From Pseudomonas graminis (lineage in GTDB: Bacteria; Pseudomonadota; Gammaproteobacteria; Pseudomonadales; Pseudomonadaceae): a stretch of 64,000 bases of DNA. This document shows positions 35,689-45,131 of the stretch, piece by piece. Location of the stretch: assembly GCF_001705435.1 (NCBI RefSeq), contig NZ_MDEN01000066.1:248001-312000 (forward strand), read 5' to 3'. A program made the position numbers and the translations under genes. Under the pieces are notes generated by a model. The model saw only the letters and a program-made list of their open reading frames with translations. It was not told the DNA's origin and did no database searches. Numbering within the stretch: the stretch's first letter is position 1; each line of letters begins with the position of its first letter.

Positions 35689-36177
35689 TCAGCAATATTG
35701 CTTATTGCCGATCCTGTCCCATCCGCCCGTTACGCTGCCGGCCGCGCTCCCGTCGTTTCTTTTTTGCAGGGTGTAGGTCGAGCGGATACGGCCGTAGTTG
35801 AGCTGGATGAGTTCGGTGGGAATGCCGTCGTTGGCGAGTTGGTTGTATTCGGCAATGATCACTTCTTCGAGAATGATCTCGTAGAACTTCATTTTGTCGC
35901 CCCCTGCACGGTGTACGGAAAGCTTCACTTCCTTGAAGTGCTCTCCGGCGCAGTTGGCTGCCATCAGTTTGCAGCTCGACTTGTCGAGCATCTTGGTCAG
36001 CGTCAGATTGCTGAGCGTGGTGCGCCCGGAAGTCGCGCCGCCTGCCGTGCTGGCTGTAACGGACGCGCTCTGGTAGGTGCCGAACGAATACCCGGTGATT
36101 TCAATCCAGTCTTTGCACTGCTCATCCAGTGCTTCGCCAGCAATGCCTTCAATCTTCAAAAATGCGTCGAGCGCCAT
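35689..36177 (-). CDS. hcp: Type VI secretion tube protein Hcp (orphan copy)
   Basis: 162 residues. Hcp family marks: start MALDAFLKIEGIAGEALDEQ, the loop EITGYSFGTYQSA, and HFKEVKLSVHRAGGDKMKFY. It forms the hexameric rings of the type VI tube and carries small effectors in its lumen. No other tss gene (TssB, TssC, ClpV, VgrG) is in the window, so this is an orphan locus. It leads a short operon with the two genes below it. Upstream, 36178-36459 has no gene. Confidence 0.88.
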   Translation of the reverse strand: MALDAFLKIEGIAGEALDEQCKDWIEITGYSFGTYQSASVTASTAGGATSGRTTLSNLTLTKMLDKSSCKLMAANCAGEHFKEVKLSVHRAGGDKMKFYEIILEEVIIAEYNQLANDGIPTELIQLNYGRIRSTYTLQKRNDGSAAGSVTGGWDRIGNKQYC

Positions 36178-36459
36178 TGTGGGTCTTCCCGATGGATAGT
36201 GTGGATGCCCTGCCAGGGCGGAATATCGATTATCGGGAGGGTGACTCGCAGGGGAGGCCAGCCTGGGAGTCGGAGCGTGTAGGACGCTTAGTGTTGTTGC
36301 GAGGGAAGTTTCTTACGGACTTGTTCGACTTATAACCAAGGGAGGCCAGGCAGGATGCGATGTTTTACTGCGGATGCGCGCGCCCCTGCCATCGTCAAAG
36401 CAAGCCGGTTCATTGGGAACGGTTCGATGTAAATCATGTAAAAGCGGGGCTTCGGTGAA

Positions 36460-36651
36460 TCAAACCCGCTTGCGCGCCATCAATCCTTTGCAGCTGTACC
36501 AGGTCGGAATGGCCATGCCGACCCAGGCGAGTACATCCCACGCACCGTCGCCCAGCAGCGCGGCGAACAGGCCGACTGCGGTCAGCACGGCGATCCAGCC
36601 GGGCGTGCCGAAGGTCTTCCAGAACGCCGAATGCTTCTTGTGTCGGGTCAT
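36460..36651 (-). CDS. Small membrane protein downstream of the PepSY gene
   Basis: 63 residues (MTRHKKHSAFWKTFGTPGWI) overlapping the PepSY gene by four bases (ATGA). Two hydrophobic segments: GWIAVLTAVGLFAALLGDGA and VLAWVGMAIPTWYS. This small partner after a PepSY protein is common in iron-related operons of Proteobacteria. Ends in a basic KGLMARKRV tail. Function unknown. Confidence 0.65.
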   Translation of the reverse strand: MTRHKKHSAFWKTFGTPGWIAVLTAVGLFAALLGDGAWDVLAWVGMAIPTWYSCKGLMARKRV

Positions 36652-37787
36652 GCCACTTCCGCCTCTACGGCGACTGCTTTTGCCGCAGCGACAGTGGCGC
36701 GACGACGGACCCACCACAGATACAAGCCACTGCCGAGGACGATGATGGTCAAGACGTCCAGCGCGGCCCAGAGGATTTTCATCGGCATGCCGCCGTAGTC
36801 GCCGAAGTGCAGCGGTTGCGACAGCAGCAGGGCGTCCATGTACCACGGGCGTCCCAGCGTCGCGGTCACGTGCAGGTCCTGGGCGTCGATCAGTACGGGA
36901 GTGAGCAGGTGAGACGTCAGGTGCGTGTCGCCTTTCATGAACACGGCGTAGTGATGCTCGCTGGAAAAACGCGAGCCGGGAAAGGCAATGAAGCTCGGCT
37001 CGGCGCCGGGGACAGTGGCTTTGGAGATGTCGATCAATCGGGTTGCCGGTGCGCGTTCGGCCAGGGGTGGGGCGTCCTTGTAGGGCGCGATCATGGTCAT
37101 CAGCGCGTCGGTGCGCCACTGGGCGATCACTAAATCGGCGCAGGCGTTGAGCACACCGGTCAGGCCCACGACCATGGCCCAGGTCAGCGTGACGACGCCG
37201 ATCAGGTTGTGCAGATCAAGCCAACGTACCCGCGTGGATTTATTCGGCCGCACCGTGGCGAAATCCAGCCGACGCATAAAGGGTGCGTACAGCACGACGC
37301 CGGAAATGATCGCCATGACAAACAGAAGGCCCATGAACGCCAGCAACAGCTTGCCCGGCAACCCCGCGTACATGTCCACGTGCAGACGCAGCATGATCAT
37401 CATGAAACCGCCGTTGGCGCTCGGCGTTTCCATCGCTTCGCCGGTGCGGGCGTCGAGCATGAAACTGTGGGATTCATTGGGGTCGCCGCCGGCGGTTTTA
37501 CCCATGATGGCGTAGACGCCGTTGGGGTCATCATCATCCCAGCCGAAATACTGCATCACGTCGCCGGGGCGATGGGCCTCGGCTGAGCGAACCAGTTGCT
37601 CTAGGTCCAGATGCGGCGTGCCGGCGGGCATTTCCTTGAATTCCGGTGCATCGCCCGTCAGGTGAGCGATCTCGTGACTGAAGATCAGCGGCAAGCCAGT
37701 GACTGCCAGCATCAGCAGGAATGCCGTGCAGATCAGGCTGGTCCACGTGTGGATGAAAGACCAGCGGCGAATGGTTTGGCTTTTCAT
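36648..37787 (-). CDS. PepSY-associated membrane protein, iron-uptake context
   Basis: 379 residues from MKSQTIRRWSFIHTWTSLIC. Four membrane helices: one near residues 13-35, LLLAFMGLLFVMAIISGVVL near 135, one near 190 and one near the C-terminus (VLTIIVLGSGLYLWWVRRR). Conserved PepSY-TM motifs include the early His-Thr-Trp and the periplasmic region between helices. Such proteins sit beside TonB receptors and may act in reduction or uptake of iron-siderophore complexes in the inner membrane. It lies 81 bases after the TonB receptor gene on the same strand. Confidence 0.82.
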   Translation of the reverse strand: MKSQTIRRWSFIHTWTSLICTAFLLMLAVTGLPLIFSHEIAHLTGDAPEFKEMPAGTPHLDLEQLVRSAEAHRPGDVMQYFGWDDDDPNGVYAIMGKTAGGDPNESHSFMLDARTGEAMETPSANGGFMMIMLRLHVDMYAGLPGKLLLAFMGLLFVMAIISGVVLYAPFMRRLDFATVRPNKSTRVRWLDLHNLIGVVTLTWAMVVGLTGVLNACADLVIAQWRTDALMTMIAPYKDAPPLAERAPATRLIDISKATVPGAEPSFIAFPGSRFSSEHHYAVFMKGDTHLTSHLLTPVLIDAQDLHVTATLGRPWYMDALLLSQPLHFGDYGGMPMKILWAALDVLTIIVLGSGLYLWWVRRRATVAAAKAVAVEAEVA

Positions 37788-37868
37788 GTGGAAATCCGGA
37801 GTCAGCGAAAGCGACAAAGGCCGCTGTGTGGGAGCGGCCCTTGTTTCGGGTAATGAGAGTTTAAACGA

Positions 37869-40304
37869 TTACCATTTGTAGTCTACGCTCGCGAGCACGG
37901 TACGACGGTCGCCGTAGTAGCAATAGAAGCCGTCGCAGGTGGAAATGTATTCCTTGTCGAAGACGTTGTTGGCATTGACCGACACGCTCACGCCCTTGAG
38001 GGCGTTGTTCATGCGGCCGAGGTCGTAATGCACGGCAGCGTCGTAGACGGTGTAGGCATTGCTGTGCCCGTAGTTGGAATCGGCGACAAAGCCGTAACTG
38101 CCGATCGCAATATTGTCGGTCTCGCCAATGTACCGTGAGCCAAAGCCCAGGCCGAAACCGTCGAGCACCCCGTCGTGCCAGGTGTAATCACCCCAGATCG
38201 CCGCCTGATTTTCAGGCGTGAGTGGCAGCGGACGATTCTTGTCCAGCGGGTCGGTGACTTTGGTCATCTTGCTGTTGGCGTAGGTGTAGGACGCCGTCAC
38301 TTTCAGGTTGTCAGTGACATCGCCTACCGCTTCCAGCTCGAAGCCGCGCACCTTCGCTTCGCCCAGCGGACGCTGCACGCCAAGGGTGTCGCTGAGCACG
38401 ATGTCGCGACGGGTCAGGTCGTACGCCGCCGCAGTGAAGATGATGTTGCTGCCCGGCGGCTGGTATTTGAGGCCCACTTCGTACTGCTTGCCCGTCCCCG
38501 GCTGGAACGCCACGCCGTTGGCGCCGCCTTGCTCTGCCTGGAACGACTCGGCGTAGGAAATGTAAGGCGTGAATCCGGAGTCGAAGACGTAGCTGAGCGC
38601 GGCGTTGCCGGTGAACGCGCTGTCGGTGCGGTCGTCGGACTGATCGCTGTTGTAGAACTTCGATTCGGTCTTGAGCAGATCCTGGCGCCCGCCCAGGGTC
38701 AGACGCCAGTTATCCAGGGCCAGTTGGTCCTGAATATAAACGCCGACGTCCCGGGTTTTCTGGTTGTAATCCTGATACGCGGTGTAATCGATGTTGCTGA
38801 AGTCCTGCCCGTAAATCGGCTTGGCGATGTTGCTGGTCGGCGCGTTGCCGTACTGCCATTTGTAGTTGTGATTCAGTCGCTGATAGTCGAGCCCGAGCAA
38901 CAGGGTGTGCTTGAGTTCGCCCGTGTCGAAGTCGGCTTGCAGGTTGTTGTCCAGCGCGAACTGGGAAATGTCCTCGTTGACGACGTTGGCGCCGCGAGCA
39001 ACGGTGCCATCGTCTGACACCGAGCCGAAATAGCCGCCTGCCGTGATTCCCTGAAAGGACAGGTCGCTTTTGGTATAGCGGACGTTCTGCTTGAACTGCC
39101 AGACGTCGTTGAGACGATGCTCGAAGGCATAGCCAAGCGCGTAGTAAGTCTTGTCGTAAAACTCCCAGTCCGGATCGCCCAGGTTTTCGTGATATTTCAC
39201 GCGGCCCACGGCCGATGGGTATTTGGTGCCCTGAATCGGCAGGAACTGGCTGGTGATCCCGGTATCGTCACGATTGAACTGGCTGAGAAAGGTCAGTTTG
39301 GTGTCCGGGTCGATGTTCCAGGTCAGGCTCGGCGCGAGGTTGTAGCGCTTGTCATCGATGTGGTCCACCGAGGTGCCGCTGTCACGCACGACGCCGCTGA
39401 CGCGGTACTCGAAATTGTCGGCATCGTCGATCTTGCCGGTGCTGTCGAAGCTGATCTGCTTGCGGTTGTAAGTGCCGACCTGAACCTGCACCTCGTGGCT
39501 GGCGTCGGCTTCGGGGCGACGACTGACCATATCAAGCATGCCGCCTGGCGGGGTCTGACCATAAACCGAAGACGCCGGGCCACGCAGGAGGGCAACGCGC
39601 TTCAGATCCCAGGTCTCCATTTTCGGCATCACGTATGCCCCTTTCGGCAGTGGCAGGCCGTCGAGGAATTGGGTGGGTTCAAAGCCGCGGACTTTCAGCC
39701 ATTCGGACCGGCTGTCGCTGCCGTAACTGCTGGCAACCACGCCCGGCATGTAGCGAACGGCGTCGTCGATGTTCTGCACCGCCCGATCCTGCATCTGCTG
39801 CCGGGTCGCGACCGAGATCGAGCGCGGCGCTTCAACCAGCGCGGTGTCGGTTTTGGTGCCGGCTGCGGTGCGACTCGCGGCGTATCCCTGCGCCGGGCCC
39901 CACGCGCTTTCGAAGCTTTCCTGACTGCCTTGAATGCTGGTGGCCGGCAATGCCATCGCGCCTTCTGGCGCAGCCACCAGCGTGTAGGTCCCTGCCGTCG
40001 TCAGGTTCAGTTGCAAGCCAGTGCCGCGCAGCGCCTGGCCCATCGCCCCAGACGCGTCGAACTGCCCCTGAACCGGCGCCGACGTGCGCCCCGCTGCCAG
40101 TGCCGGATCCAGCGACAGGGCCAGGCCCGCCTGACTGGCAATCTGCGTCAGCGTCGTGGACAGCGGTGCGGCCGGCAGATCGTAGGCGCGGACACTGGAA
40201 GCCTGGGAAGCGGCCATCAGCGGCGCACTGAGCAGCGGCGCGGAAATGGCGACGGCGATAGCCAGCAGGCTAGGTCGCAGAAGGGTGTGAAGCGTGCGGG
40301 ACAT
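37869..40304 (-). CDS. TonB-dependent siderophore transducer (outer-membrane receptor with signalling domain)
   Basis: 811 residues from MSRTLHTLLRPSLLAIAVAI with a signal peptide ending near ALMAAS. Next comes an STN-type signalling domain (AYDLPAAPLSTTLTQIASQA to about residue 120). The plug follows (ISVATRQQMQDRAVQNIDDA; VRGFEPTQFLDGLPLPKGAY), then a 22-strand barrel ending in an aromatic residue (SVDYKW). This FecA/FpvA-like design lets the receptor signal to an anti-sigma factor. The FecR-type and sigma genes are immediately upstream. A TTGAGAACCATTT stretch ~20-35 bases before the start resembles a Fur site. Siderophore unknown. Confidence 0.9.
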   Translation of the reverse strand: MSRTLHTLLRPSLLAIAVAISAPLLSAPLMAASQASSVRAYDLPAAPLSTTLTQIASQAGLALSLDPALAAGRTSAPVQGQFDASGAMGQALRGTGLQLNLTTAGTYTLVAAPEGAMALPATSIQGSQESFESAWGPAQGYAASRTAAGTKTDTALVEAPRSISVATRQQMQDRAVQNIDDAVRYMPGVVASSYGSDSRSEWLKVRGFEPTQFLDGLPLPKGAYVMPKMETWDLKRVALLRGPASSVYGQTPPGGMLDMVSRRPEADASHEVQVQVGTYNRKQISFDSTGKIDDADNFEYRVSGVVRDSGTSVDHIDDKRYNLAPSLTWNIDPDTKLTFLSQFNRDDTGITSQFLPIQGTKYPSAVGRVKYHENLGDPDWEFYDKTYYALGYAFEHRLNDVWQFKQNVRYTKSDLSFQGITAGGYFGSVSDDGTVARGANVVNEDISQFALDNNLQADFDTGELKHTLLLGLDYQRLNHNYKWQYGNAPTSNIAKPIYGQDFSNIDYTAYQDYNQKTRDVGVYIQDQLALDNWRLTLGGRQDLLKTESKFYNSDQSDDRTDSAFTGNAALSYVFDSGFTPYISYAESFQAEQGGANGVAFQPGTGKQYEVGLKYQPPGSNIIFTAAAYDLTRRDIVLSDTLGVQRPLGEAKVRGFELEAVGDVTDNLKVTASYTYANSKMTKVTDPLDKNRPLPLTPENQAAIWGDYTWHDGVLDGFGLGFGSRYIGETDNIAIGSYGFVADSNYGHSNAYTVYDAAVHYDLGRMNNALKGVSVSVNANNVFDKEYISTCDGFYCYYGDRRTVLASVDYKW

Positions 40305-40418
40305 GAACGGCACCTCGATGGAAATGGTTCTCAATGCCTATGTGCCGAACGAGATCTGGAAAGTGATAGGGCCGGGCGAAAATAATCTGTGAATTTAGTC
40401 AGTAGGCGTACGAAGCCC

Positions 40419-40508
40419 TTTGGGAGCGAGCTTGCTCGCGAAGACAATTTTCAGCCCTGGTGATCCAGTGGATGTACCGGCCCCTTCGCGAGCAAGCTCA
40501 CTCCCACG
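40419..40508. repeat. REPIN between the receptor and fecR genes
   Basis: Arms of the GGGAGCGAGCTTGCTCGCGA class and their inverse lie in the gap before the TonB gene. Same family as 555-645 and 25685-25775. Confidence 0.85.
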
Positions 40509-40555
40509 GGGTTGCGGTTATCCAGATGCCCCAAGCCTGCCCAAGAGACCCCGAA

Positions 40556-41548
40556 TTAAAGCGCAGCTGCCGGCTTCTTCCCGCTGCCGACCACCGTCAC
40601 CCACCACGGCGTACGTGCTTCGATCTGCACGGGCAGCGTGGGCGTCAGAGCCTTGAGCGCCAGGTCGGTGTTGGTCAACGGAAAGCTGCCGGTGATACGC
40701 AGATCCGCGACGTCGTTCGCTACGCCGAGATGGCCCGGACGATAGCGGGCAAGCTCCGCAACGACATCTGCCAGACGAGCGTTATCGACCACCAGCATGC
40801 CGCGCATCCAGGCGCCGGTGCCGGGCGTCAGGGCGAGCATGGGCCCGAGGCTGTTGCGATGAATCAACATCTGCTGCCCCTCGTTCAGCACCTTTTCATG
40901 ATTCGAAGCCTGCGGGTGCACGGCGACGGCTGATTGCAGCACGCTCAACAGCGTGCCGTCGGCCTGCCGCTTGACCAGGAACTGCGTGCCCAGTGCACGC
41001 ATCTGCCCCTCAGGCGTCTCGACGATGAACGGACGCGCGTCGTTGTGGCTCCCGGTCTCCACGAAGATCTCGCCTTCTTGAAGCACGACCCGCCGCTGTT
41101 TGTCATCGAACCGCACGTCCAGTGCACTGTGGGTGTTGAGGCGGATCAGGGTGTTATCCGACAAGCGAATCGTGCGCTGCTCGCCGGTGGCGGTGCGCAG
41201 ATCCGCCAGCCAGTAATCCACCGGCAGCAGGCGATCACCCAGAAACAGCGTCAATCCCAGCGCCAGCGCCACCCCTGCAAACCCGCGTCCCAGCTTGCGC
41301 AAACGCGAGCCCATCCCGTCACGGGACCCCAAAAGCGCCGAACGTGCCGGGCCGGTGGTCCCGGCAAAACGTTGATCGACCATGCCCAACTGCATCCAGG
41401 CCCGGGCGTGCTCGTCGCTGGCGGCGTACCACTTGGCGAACTCTTCACGCTCGGCTTCGCTGCCCCGGCCGCAATCCAGGCACAGTTGCCAGGCGATGGC
41501 GGCGTCCAGCACGTGGGATGAAACAGGTCGGGTAGAAATACGGCTCAT
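40556..41548 (-). CDS. FecR-like anti-sigma factor
   Basis: 330 residues. The start overlaps the sigma gene's stop by four bases (ATGA). Layout: cytoplasmic N-terminal DUF4880-like helix domain (AIAWQLCLDCGRGSEAEREE), one membrane helix (GFAGVALALGLTLFLG), then a periplasmic FecR domain (GEQRTIRLSDNTLIRLNTHS) and a C-terminal domain. It transmits the receptor's signal to the ECF sigma and often is needed for sigma activity. Upstream of the receptor gene with a REPIN between them. Confidence 0.9.
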   Translation of the reverse strand: MSRISTRPVSSHVLDAAIAWQLCLDCGRGSEAEREEFAKWYAASDEHARAWMQLGMVDQRFAGTTGPARSALLGSRDGMGSRLRKLGRGFAGVALALGLTLFLGDRLLPVDYWLADLRTATGEQRTIRLSDNTLIRLNTHSALDVRFDDKQRRVVLQEGEIFVETGSHNDARPFIVETPEGQMRALGTQFLVKRQADGTLLSVLQSAVAVHPQASNHEKVLNEGQQMLIHRNSLGPMLALTPGTGAWMRGMLVVDNARLADVVAELARYRPGHLGVANDVADLRITGSFPLTNTDLALKALTPTLPVQIEARTPWWVTVVGSGKKPAAAL

Positions 41549-42063
41549 GTTGGTTCGCCATAGAGTGCGATGTAGCACTGGCGTAAGCCCTGCGCCAGGT
41601 ACTGACGCACACGGGGTACCGAGACGCCGAGCTTTAAGGCGATCTCCGCATGGGGCATGCCGTCCAGGCGGTTGTACAGAAAGGCGGCGCGCGCCTTGCT
41701 GGACAGCTTGCCCAGCAGACGGTCGATGGCTTTGAGGTCTTCGAGAATCAGCTGCTGCTCTTCCAGGGAAGGTTGTTCGCCCTCGGGAATCAGCATCAGC
41801 TCGTCCAGATACGCCTGTTCCAGCGCGGCACGACGGAAGTGGTCGAACAGCAAGCCTTTCGCGATCGAAACCAGAAAGGCCCGGGGTTCGCGGGGTTCAA
41901 GCAATTGCTCGCGGCCGAGCAAGCGGATGAACGTGTCTTGACTGAGGTCTTCGGCGCGGTGGGGGCAAGCGACATTGCGTCGGAGCCAGCCCAGCAGCCA
42001 GCCGCGATGGTCGCGATAGAGCGTTCCGACGAGCTGCTGCTGGGGACTTTGAAGTGACGACAC
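41545..42063 (-). CDS. ECF sigma factor of the FecI type
   Basis: About 172 residues; the frame is open to 42180, and I take the GTG at 42063 (VSSLQSPQQQLVGTLYRDHR) as the start, which is uncertain. Region 2 has GWLLGWLRRNVACPHRAEDL and the sigma-2 motif SQDTFIRLLG. Region 4 is AEIALKLGVSVPRVRQYLAQ. The iron-starvation ECF class controls the TonB receptor downstream. A Fur-box-like element lies at 42088-42106, just upstream. Confidence 0.85.
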   Translation of the reverse strand: MSSLQSPQQQLVGTLYRDHRGWLLGWLRRNVACPHRAEDLSQDTFIRLLGREQLLEPREPRAFLVSIAKGLLFDHFRRAALEQAYLDELMLIPEGEQPSLEEQQLILEDLKAIDRLLGKLSSKARAAFLYNRLDGMPHAEIALKLGVSVPRVRQYLAQGLRQCYIALYGEPT

Positions 42064-42087
42064 AAGCGCACCGAGGAGAACAAAGGG

Positions 42088-42106
42088 GATAACGAGAATT
42101 GTTCGC
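42088..42106 (-). promoter_or_regulatory. Candidate Fur box upstream of the ECF sigma gene
   Basis: GATAACGAGAATTGTTCGC keeps the GATAA-GA-AAT-TT framework of the 19-base Fur consensus. It lies about 25 bases before the proposed start, a usual position for iron-starvation sigma genes. Confidence 0.5.
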
Positions 42107-42234
42107 GATTGTGTCAGAGCCGCCCAATGCTGGCAATTGGTCCTTGTAGGAACAAGCCGAACGGTTGACGTAGGAATCAACCATTAGATTTGTAAGGCGC
42201 GGCGGGATCCAGAGGCAGGCCCAGAGGATGAACG

Positions 42235-42954
42235 CTAAAACGAATGCGATTGTTGCTGCCGTCGCCATTTCGCCACGCCTTGCTCAAGCTGTGTAGGGGT
42301 TTCGATCCCCTGTCTTCTGGCGTGGCTGAACAGAATCATCGCGAGTTCGGCGGTCACCAGCGCATCGGCGCTGGCGTGATGACGCTCTTCGGCGTGGAGC
42401 CCGAAGAATCGCGTCCAGTCGTCCAGGCTTGCCTGGCGCAAGTTCGCGTTCGGGCAAATGAAGGGCGCGATGTGAGCAACATCGATGAAGGGGTGCAGCA
42501 GGCGATAGCCCAGGCTTTCCTTTAATGCCCGCCCCAGCATGTGCTCGTCGAACGCCGCGTGGAAGGCCAGCAGCGGGCTGTCACCCACGAACGCCATGAA
42601 ATCCAGCAGCGCTTCGACCGGCTCGCTGCCCGCCGCAATTGCGGTGGGCCCCAACCCGTGAATCAATACGCTCGGGCTGAGTTTGTGATCGGTGCGCATC
42701 AGCGTGCGCTCGAACTGCTGCCCTAGATCGATCGCGCCATCTTCGATGACCACGGCGCCAATCGACAGCACGTCGTCCCGCTGCAGATTCAGCCCGCTGG
42801 TTTCAAGATCAACCACGACCCACCGTTGCTGGCGCAGTGTCTTTTGATCCAGGACGCCCGGGCCGGGCAAGGCGCGCAGGCGCTGTTGCTGTTCAGGTGT
42901 CAGCTCAGGGGCGACGGCGCGTTTGGGGGGCTTGAGCCAGCGGAACAAATTCAT
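42235..42954 (-). CDS. DEDDh 3'-5' exonuclease (DnaQ/PolC-epsilon-like)
   Basis: 239 residues from MNLFRWLKPPKRAVAPELTP. Exo I motif VVDLETSG near residue 48, exo II FHAAFDEHML near 136 and exo III HHASADALVTAE near 196 supply the D-E-D-D and His residues. Members trim DNA or RNA 3' ends; the target is unknown. It starts ten bases after the cNMP/CBS protein gene and is probably co-transcribed, an arrangement common in pseudomonads. Confidence 0.85.
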   Translation of the reverse strand: MNLFRWLKPPKRAVAPELTPEQQQRLRALPGPGVLDQKTLRQQRWVVVDLETSGLNLQRDDVLSIGAVVIEDGAIDLGQQFERTLMRTDHKLSPSVLIHGLGPTAIAAGSEPVEALLDFMAFVGDSPLLAFHAAFDEHMLGRALKESLGYRLLHPFIDVAHIAPFICPNANLRQASLDDWTRFFGLHAEERHHASADALVTAELAMILFSHARRQGIETPTQLEQGVAKWRRQQQSHSF

Positions 42955-42964
42955 GATCAGTCGC

Positions 42965-44899
42965 TTACAGTTGGTAGCGCACGGTGAGGCTGGTCTGCAG
43001 CCGCTGCGCCTGCCGGAACGACTCACGCAGGATGCGCCGGTCCAGATGATTGAGCACATCCGGGTCGATGCGATTGGAGTAGGGCAGGTTTTGCCGGTTC
43101 TGCTGCTGATGTTGCTGCATGCGGGTTTGCTGGATGAAGTGATAAGCCTCTTCATAGGCCGCACCGTCCAGCGGGTCGATCACCTCTTTGGCGACCAACT
43201 GACGCAGCCTGTCCAGCGTGTTGCTCGCCTCGACGCCGTTGGCCAGCGCGAGCAAGCGCGCTCCGTCGACGAACGGCGTCAGGCCTTGGGTTTTAAGGTC
43301 CAGGGTGTCCTTCTCGCTGCCTTTTCGGGCGACCACGAAATCCTTGAAGCGGCCCACCGGTGGGCGTTGACGCAGGGCGTTGTCGGCCATCATGCGCTGG
43401 AACAAGGCGTTGTCTGCCACTTGGGCAAGAATGCTCTGACGCAATTGATCGCCGCCGCTTTCATCGCCCCAGACCACGCGCAGATCGAAATAGATAGAAG
43501 ACGACAGCAGGTTCTCCGGCGTGGCTTCGCGAATGAACGAGCCGAAGCGCCGCGCCCACTCGATGCGCGACAGGCACAGCTGCGGATTGCTCGCCATGAT
43601 CCCGCCCTTGCACAGCGCGAATCCGCACACCGCCAGGCTTTGATTGATCCGCTCGGCGATGGGCAACAACCGGCCGCGAATCTCAGCGGCCTCGGCGGCA
43701 TCCCTGGCTTCGAACAGAATGCCGTTGTCCTGATCGGTGTACAGCGTCTGTTCGCGCCGGCCCTCGCTGCCGAAACACAGCCAGCTGAAAGCGATGCCAG
43801 GATCGCCTTTTTCTTCGAGCGTCAGCTCGATGACGCGGCAGACCATGTGATCGTTGAGCAGCGTGATGATCTGGGTGATCTGGGTGGACGAGGCGCCGTG
43901 GGCGAGCATTCGGTCCACCAGTTGAACGATGTCGCCGCGCAGATTGGCCAGCGAATCGATGCGCGGCGCGCTGCGGATGGTGCGCGCCAGATGCACCAGA
44001 TCCACGCGCTGCAGGGAGAACAGGTCGCGCTCGGAGACCACGCCACACAAGCGCTGATCTTTCACCAGACAGACGTGGGCGATATGGCGCTGGGTCATGG
44101 CAATGGCCGCATCGAAGGCGCTGGCGTCCGGGCTCAGGTAGAACGGCGCCTGAATCATGCTCCGTTCGATGGGCTCGCCGAAGTCGGCGTCGATGTTGGC
44201 GACGACCTGGCGCAGATCGCGCAGCGTAAAAATACCCAGCGGCGCTTTGGCCTCGTCCACGATCACGATACTGCCGACTTGCTGCTCGTCCATCTGCCGC
44301 ACGGCCTCCCGCAGCGGCGTGTCGGGGGAGCACGTCACCGGATGACGCATCGCCAGTTCACCCAGTCGCGCATTCAGTGAGTATTGGGTGCCGAGTGTTT
44401 CCACCGCCTTCTGCTTTACTTGCTGATTAACCTGGTCAAGCAAGCTGCTGACGCCGCGCAGGGCGAAGTCGCGGAACTCATTTGAGAGCGCAAACAGCTT
44501 GATGAAGGCTTGCTTGTTGAGCTGCAGACAGAAAGTGTCTTCGGCCGCCAGATGCTCGGTTCGTGTGGCGCGTTCGCCGAGTAGTGCCGCGAGGGGAAAG
44601 CACTCGCCCGTGGTGATTTCGAACGTGGTCTCGGTGCCGCGTTTTGCGGAATGGGGGCGCTCACCCACGACGCGGCCTTGCTTGACGATGTAAAAATGTT
44701 CTACTGGCCCATCGCTAGGCTTGATGATGCTCTCGTCTGTAGCGTAGAAACGCAGGTGACACTGTTCCACAAGGTAGGCCAGATGGGCATTTTCCATCTG
44801 GTTGAACGGCGGGAATTTTTGCAGGAACTGCATCGTGCCGTGGATGTTCTGCAGAACGGCTGTTTTGCCTGCCTGGGTAAAAGCGTCCGCTTTGCTCAT
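42965..44899 (-). CDS. cNMP-binding / CBS-pair / DUF294 nucleotidyltransferase-like protein
   Basis: 644 residues. Domains in order: cyclic-nucleotide-binding-like fold (res ~20-150, IKPSDGPVEHFYIVKQGRVV), two CBS domains (~185-305, VGSIVIVDEAKAPLGIFTLR and HVCLVKDQRLCGVVSERDLF), then a DUF294 nucleotidyltransferase-like domain. The last has GSEGRREQTLYTDQDNGILF near 378, keeping the GSxxR and Asp-Asp metal pattern of GlnD-type enzymes. A helical DUF294_C tail ends the chain. Predicted signal-transducing enzyme; ligand unknown. Overlap-free but only ten bases before the exonuclease gene. Confidence 0.85.
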   Translation of the reverse strand: MSKADAFTQAGKTAVLQNIHGTMQFLQKFPPFNQMENAHLAYLVEQCHLRFYATDESIIKPSDGPVEHFYIVKQGRVVGERPHSAKRGTETTFEITTGECFPLAALLGERATRTEHLAAEDTFCLQLNKQAFIKLFALSNEFRDFALRGVSSLLDQVNQQVKQKAVETLGTQYSLNARLGELAMRHPVTCSPDTPLREAVRQMDEQQVGSIVIVDEAKAPLGIFTLRDLRQVVANIDADFGEPIERSMIQAPFYLSPDASAFDAAIAMTQRHIAHVCLVKDQRLCGVVSERDLFSLQRVDLVHLARTIRSAPRIDSLANLRGDIVQLVDRMLAHGASSTQITQIITLLNDHMVCRVIELTLEEKGDPGIAFSWLCFGSEGRREQTLYTDQDNGILFEARDAAEAAEIRGRLLPIAERINQSLAVCGFALCKGGIMASNPQLCLSRIEWARRFGSFIREATPENLLSSSIYFDLRVVWGDESGGDQLRQSILAQVADNALFQRMMADNALRQRPPVGRFKDFVVARKGSEKDTLDLKTQGLTPFVDGARLLALANGVEASNTLDRLRQLVAKEVIDPLDGAAYEEAYHFIQQTRMQQHQQQNRQNLPYSNRIDPDVLNHLDRRILRESFRQAQRLQTSLTVRYQL

Positions 44900-45131
44900 G
44901 ACCGATACCGCTTGTTTTTATTGACCCCATGGTCGACCGCTTATCGGGCAGTGCCCATTGGACGTAAGTCTTAGGTGACTGCAAAGGCATTGGCTCGCAT
45001 CGAACCAAGGTGTAAAACCGCAGCGATGCAGTTAGCGCGAGGCCCCAGGGCCGGCATGAAGCCGACAGGATGTGCAGCGTATCAATCGCTTGCGCTGTCA
45101 GAATTGGAGTCGACAGGAAGATGAGACGGGT

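Noticed and set aside
41897-42268. 123-codon minus-strand frame overlapping the sigma gene
   Set aside because: Overlaps the ECF sigma frame and the Fur-like site; no family resemblance.
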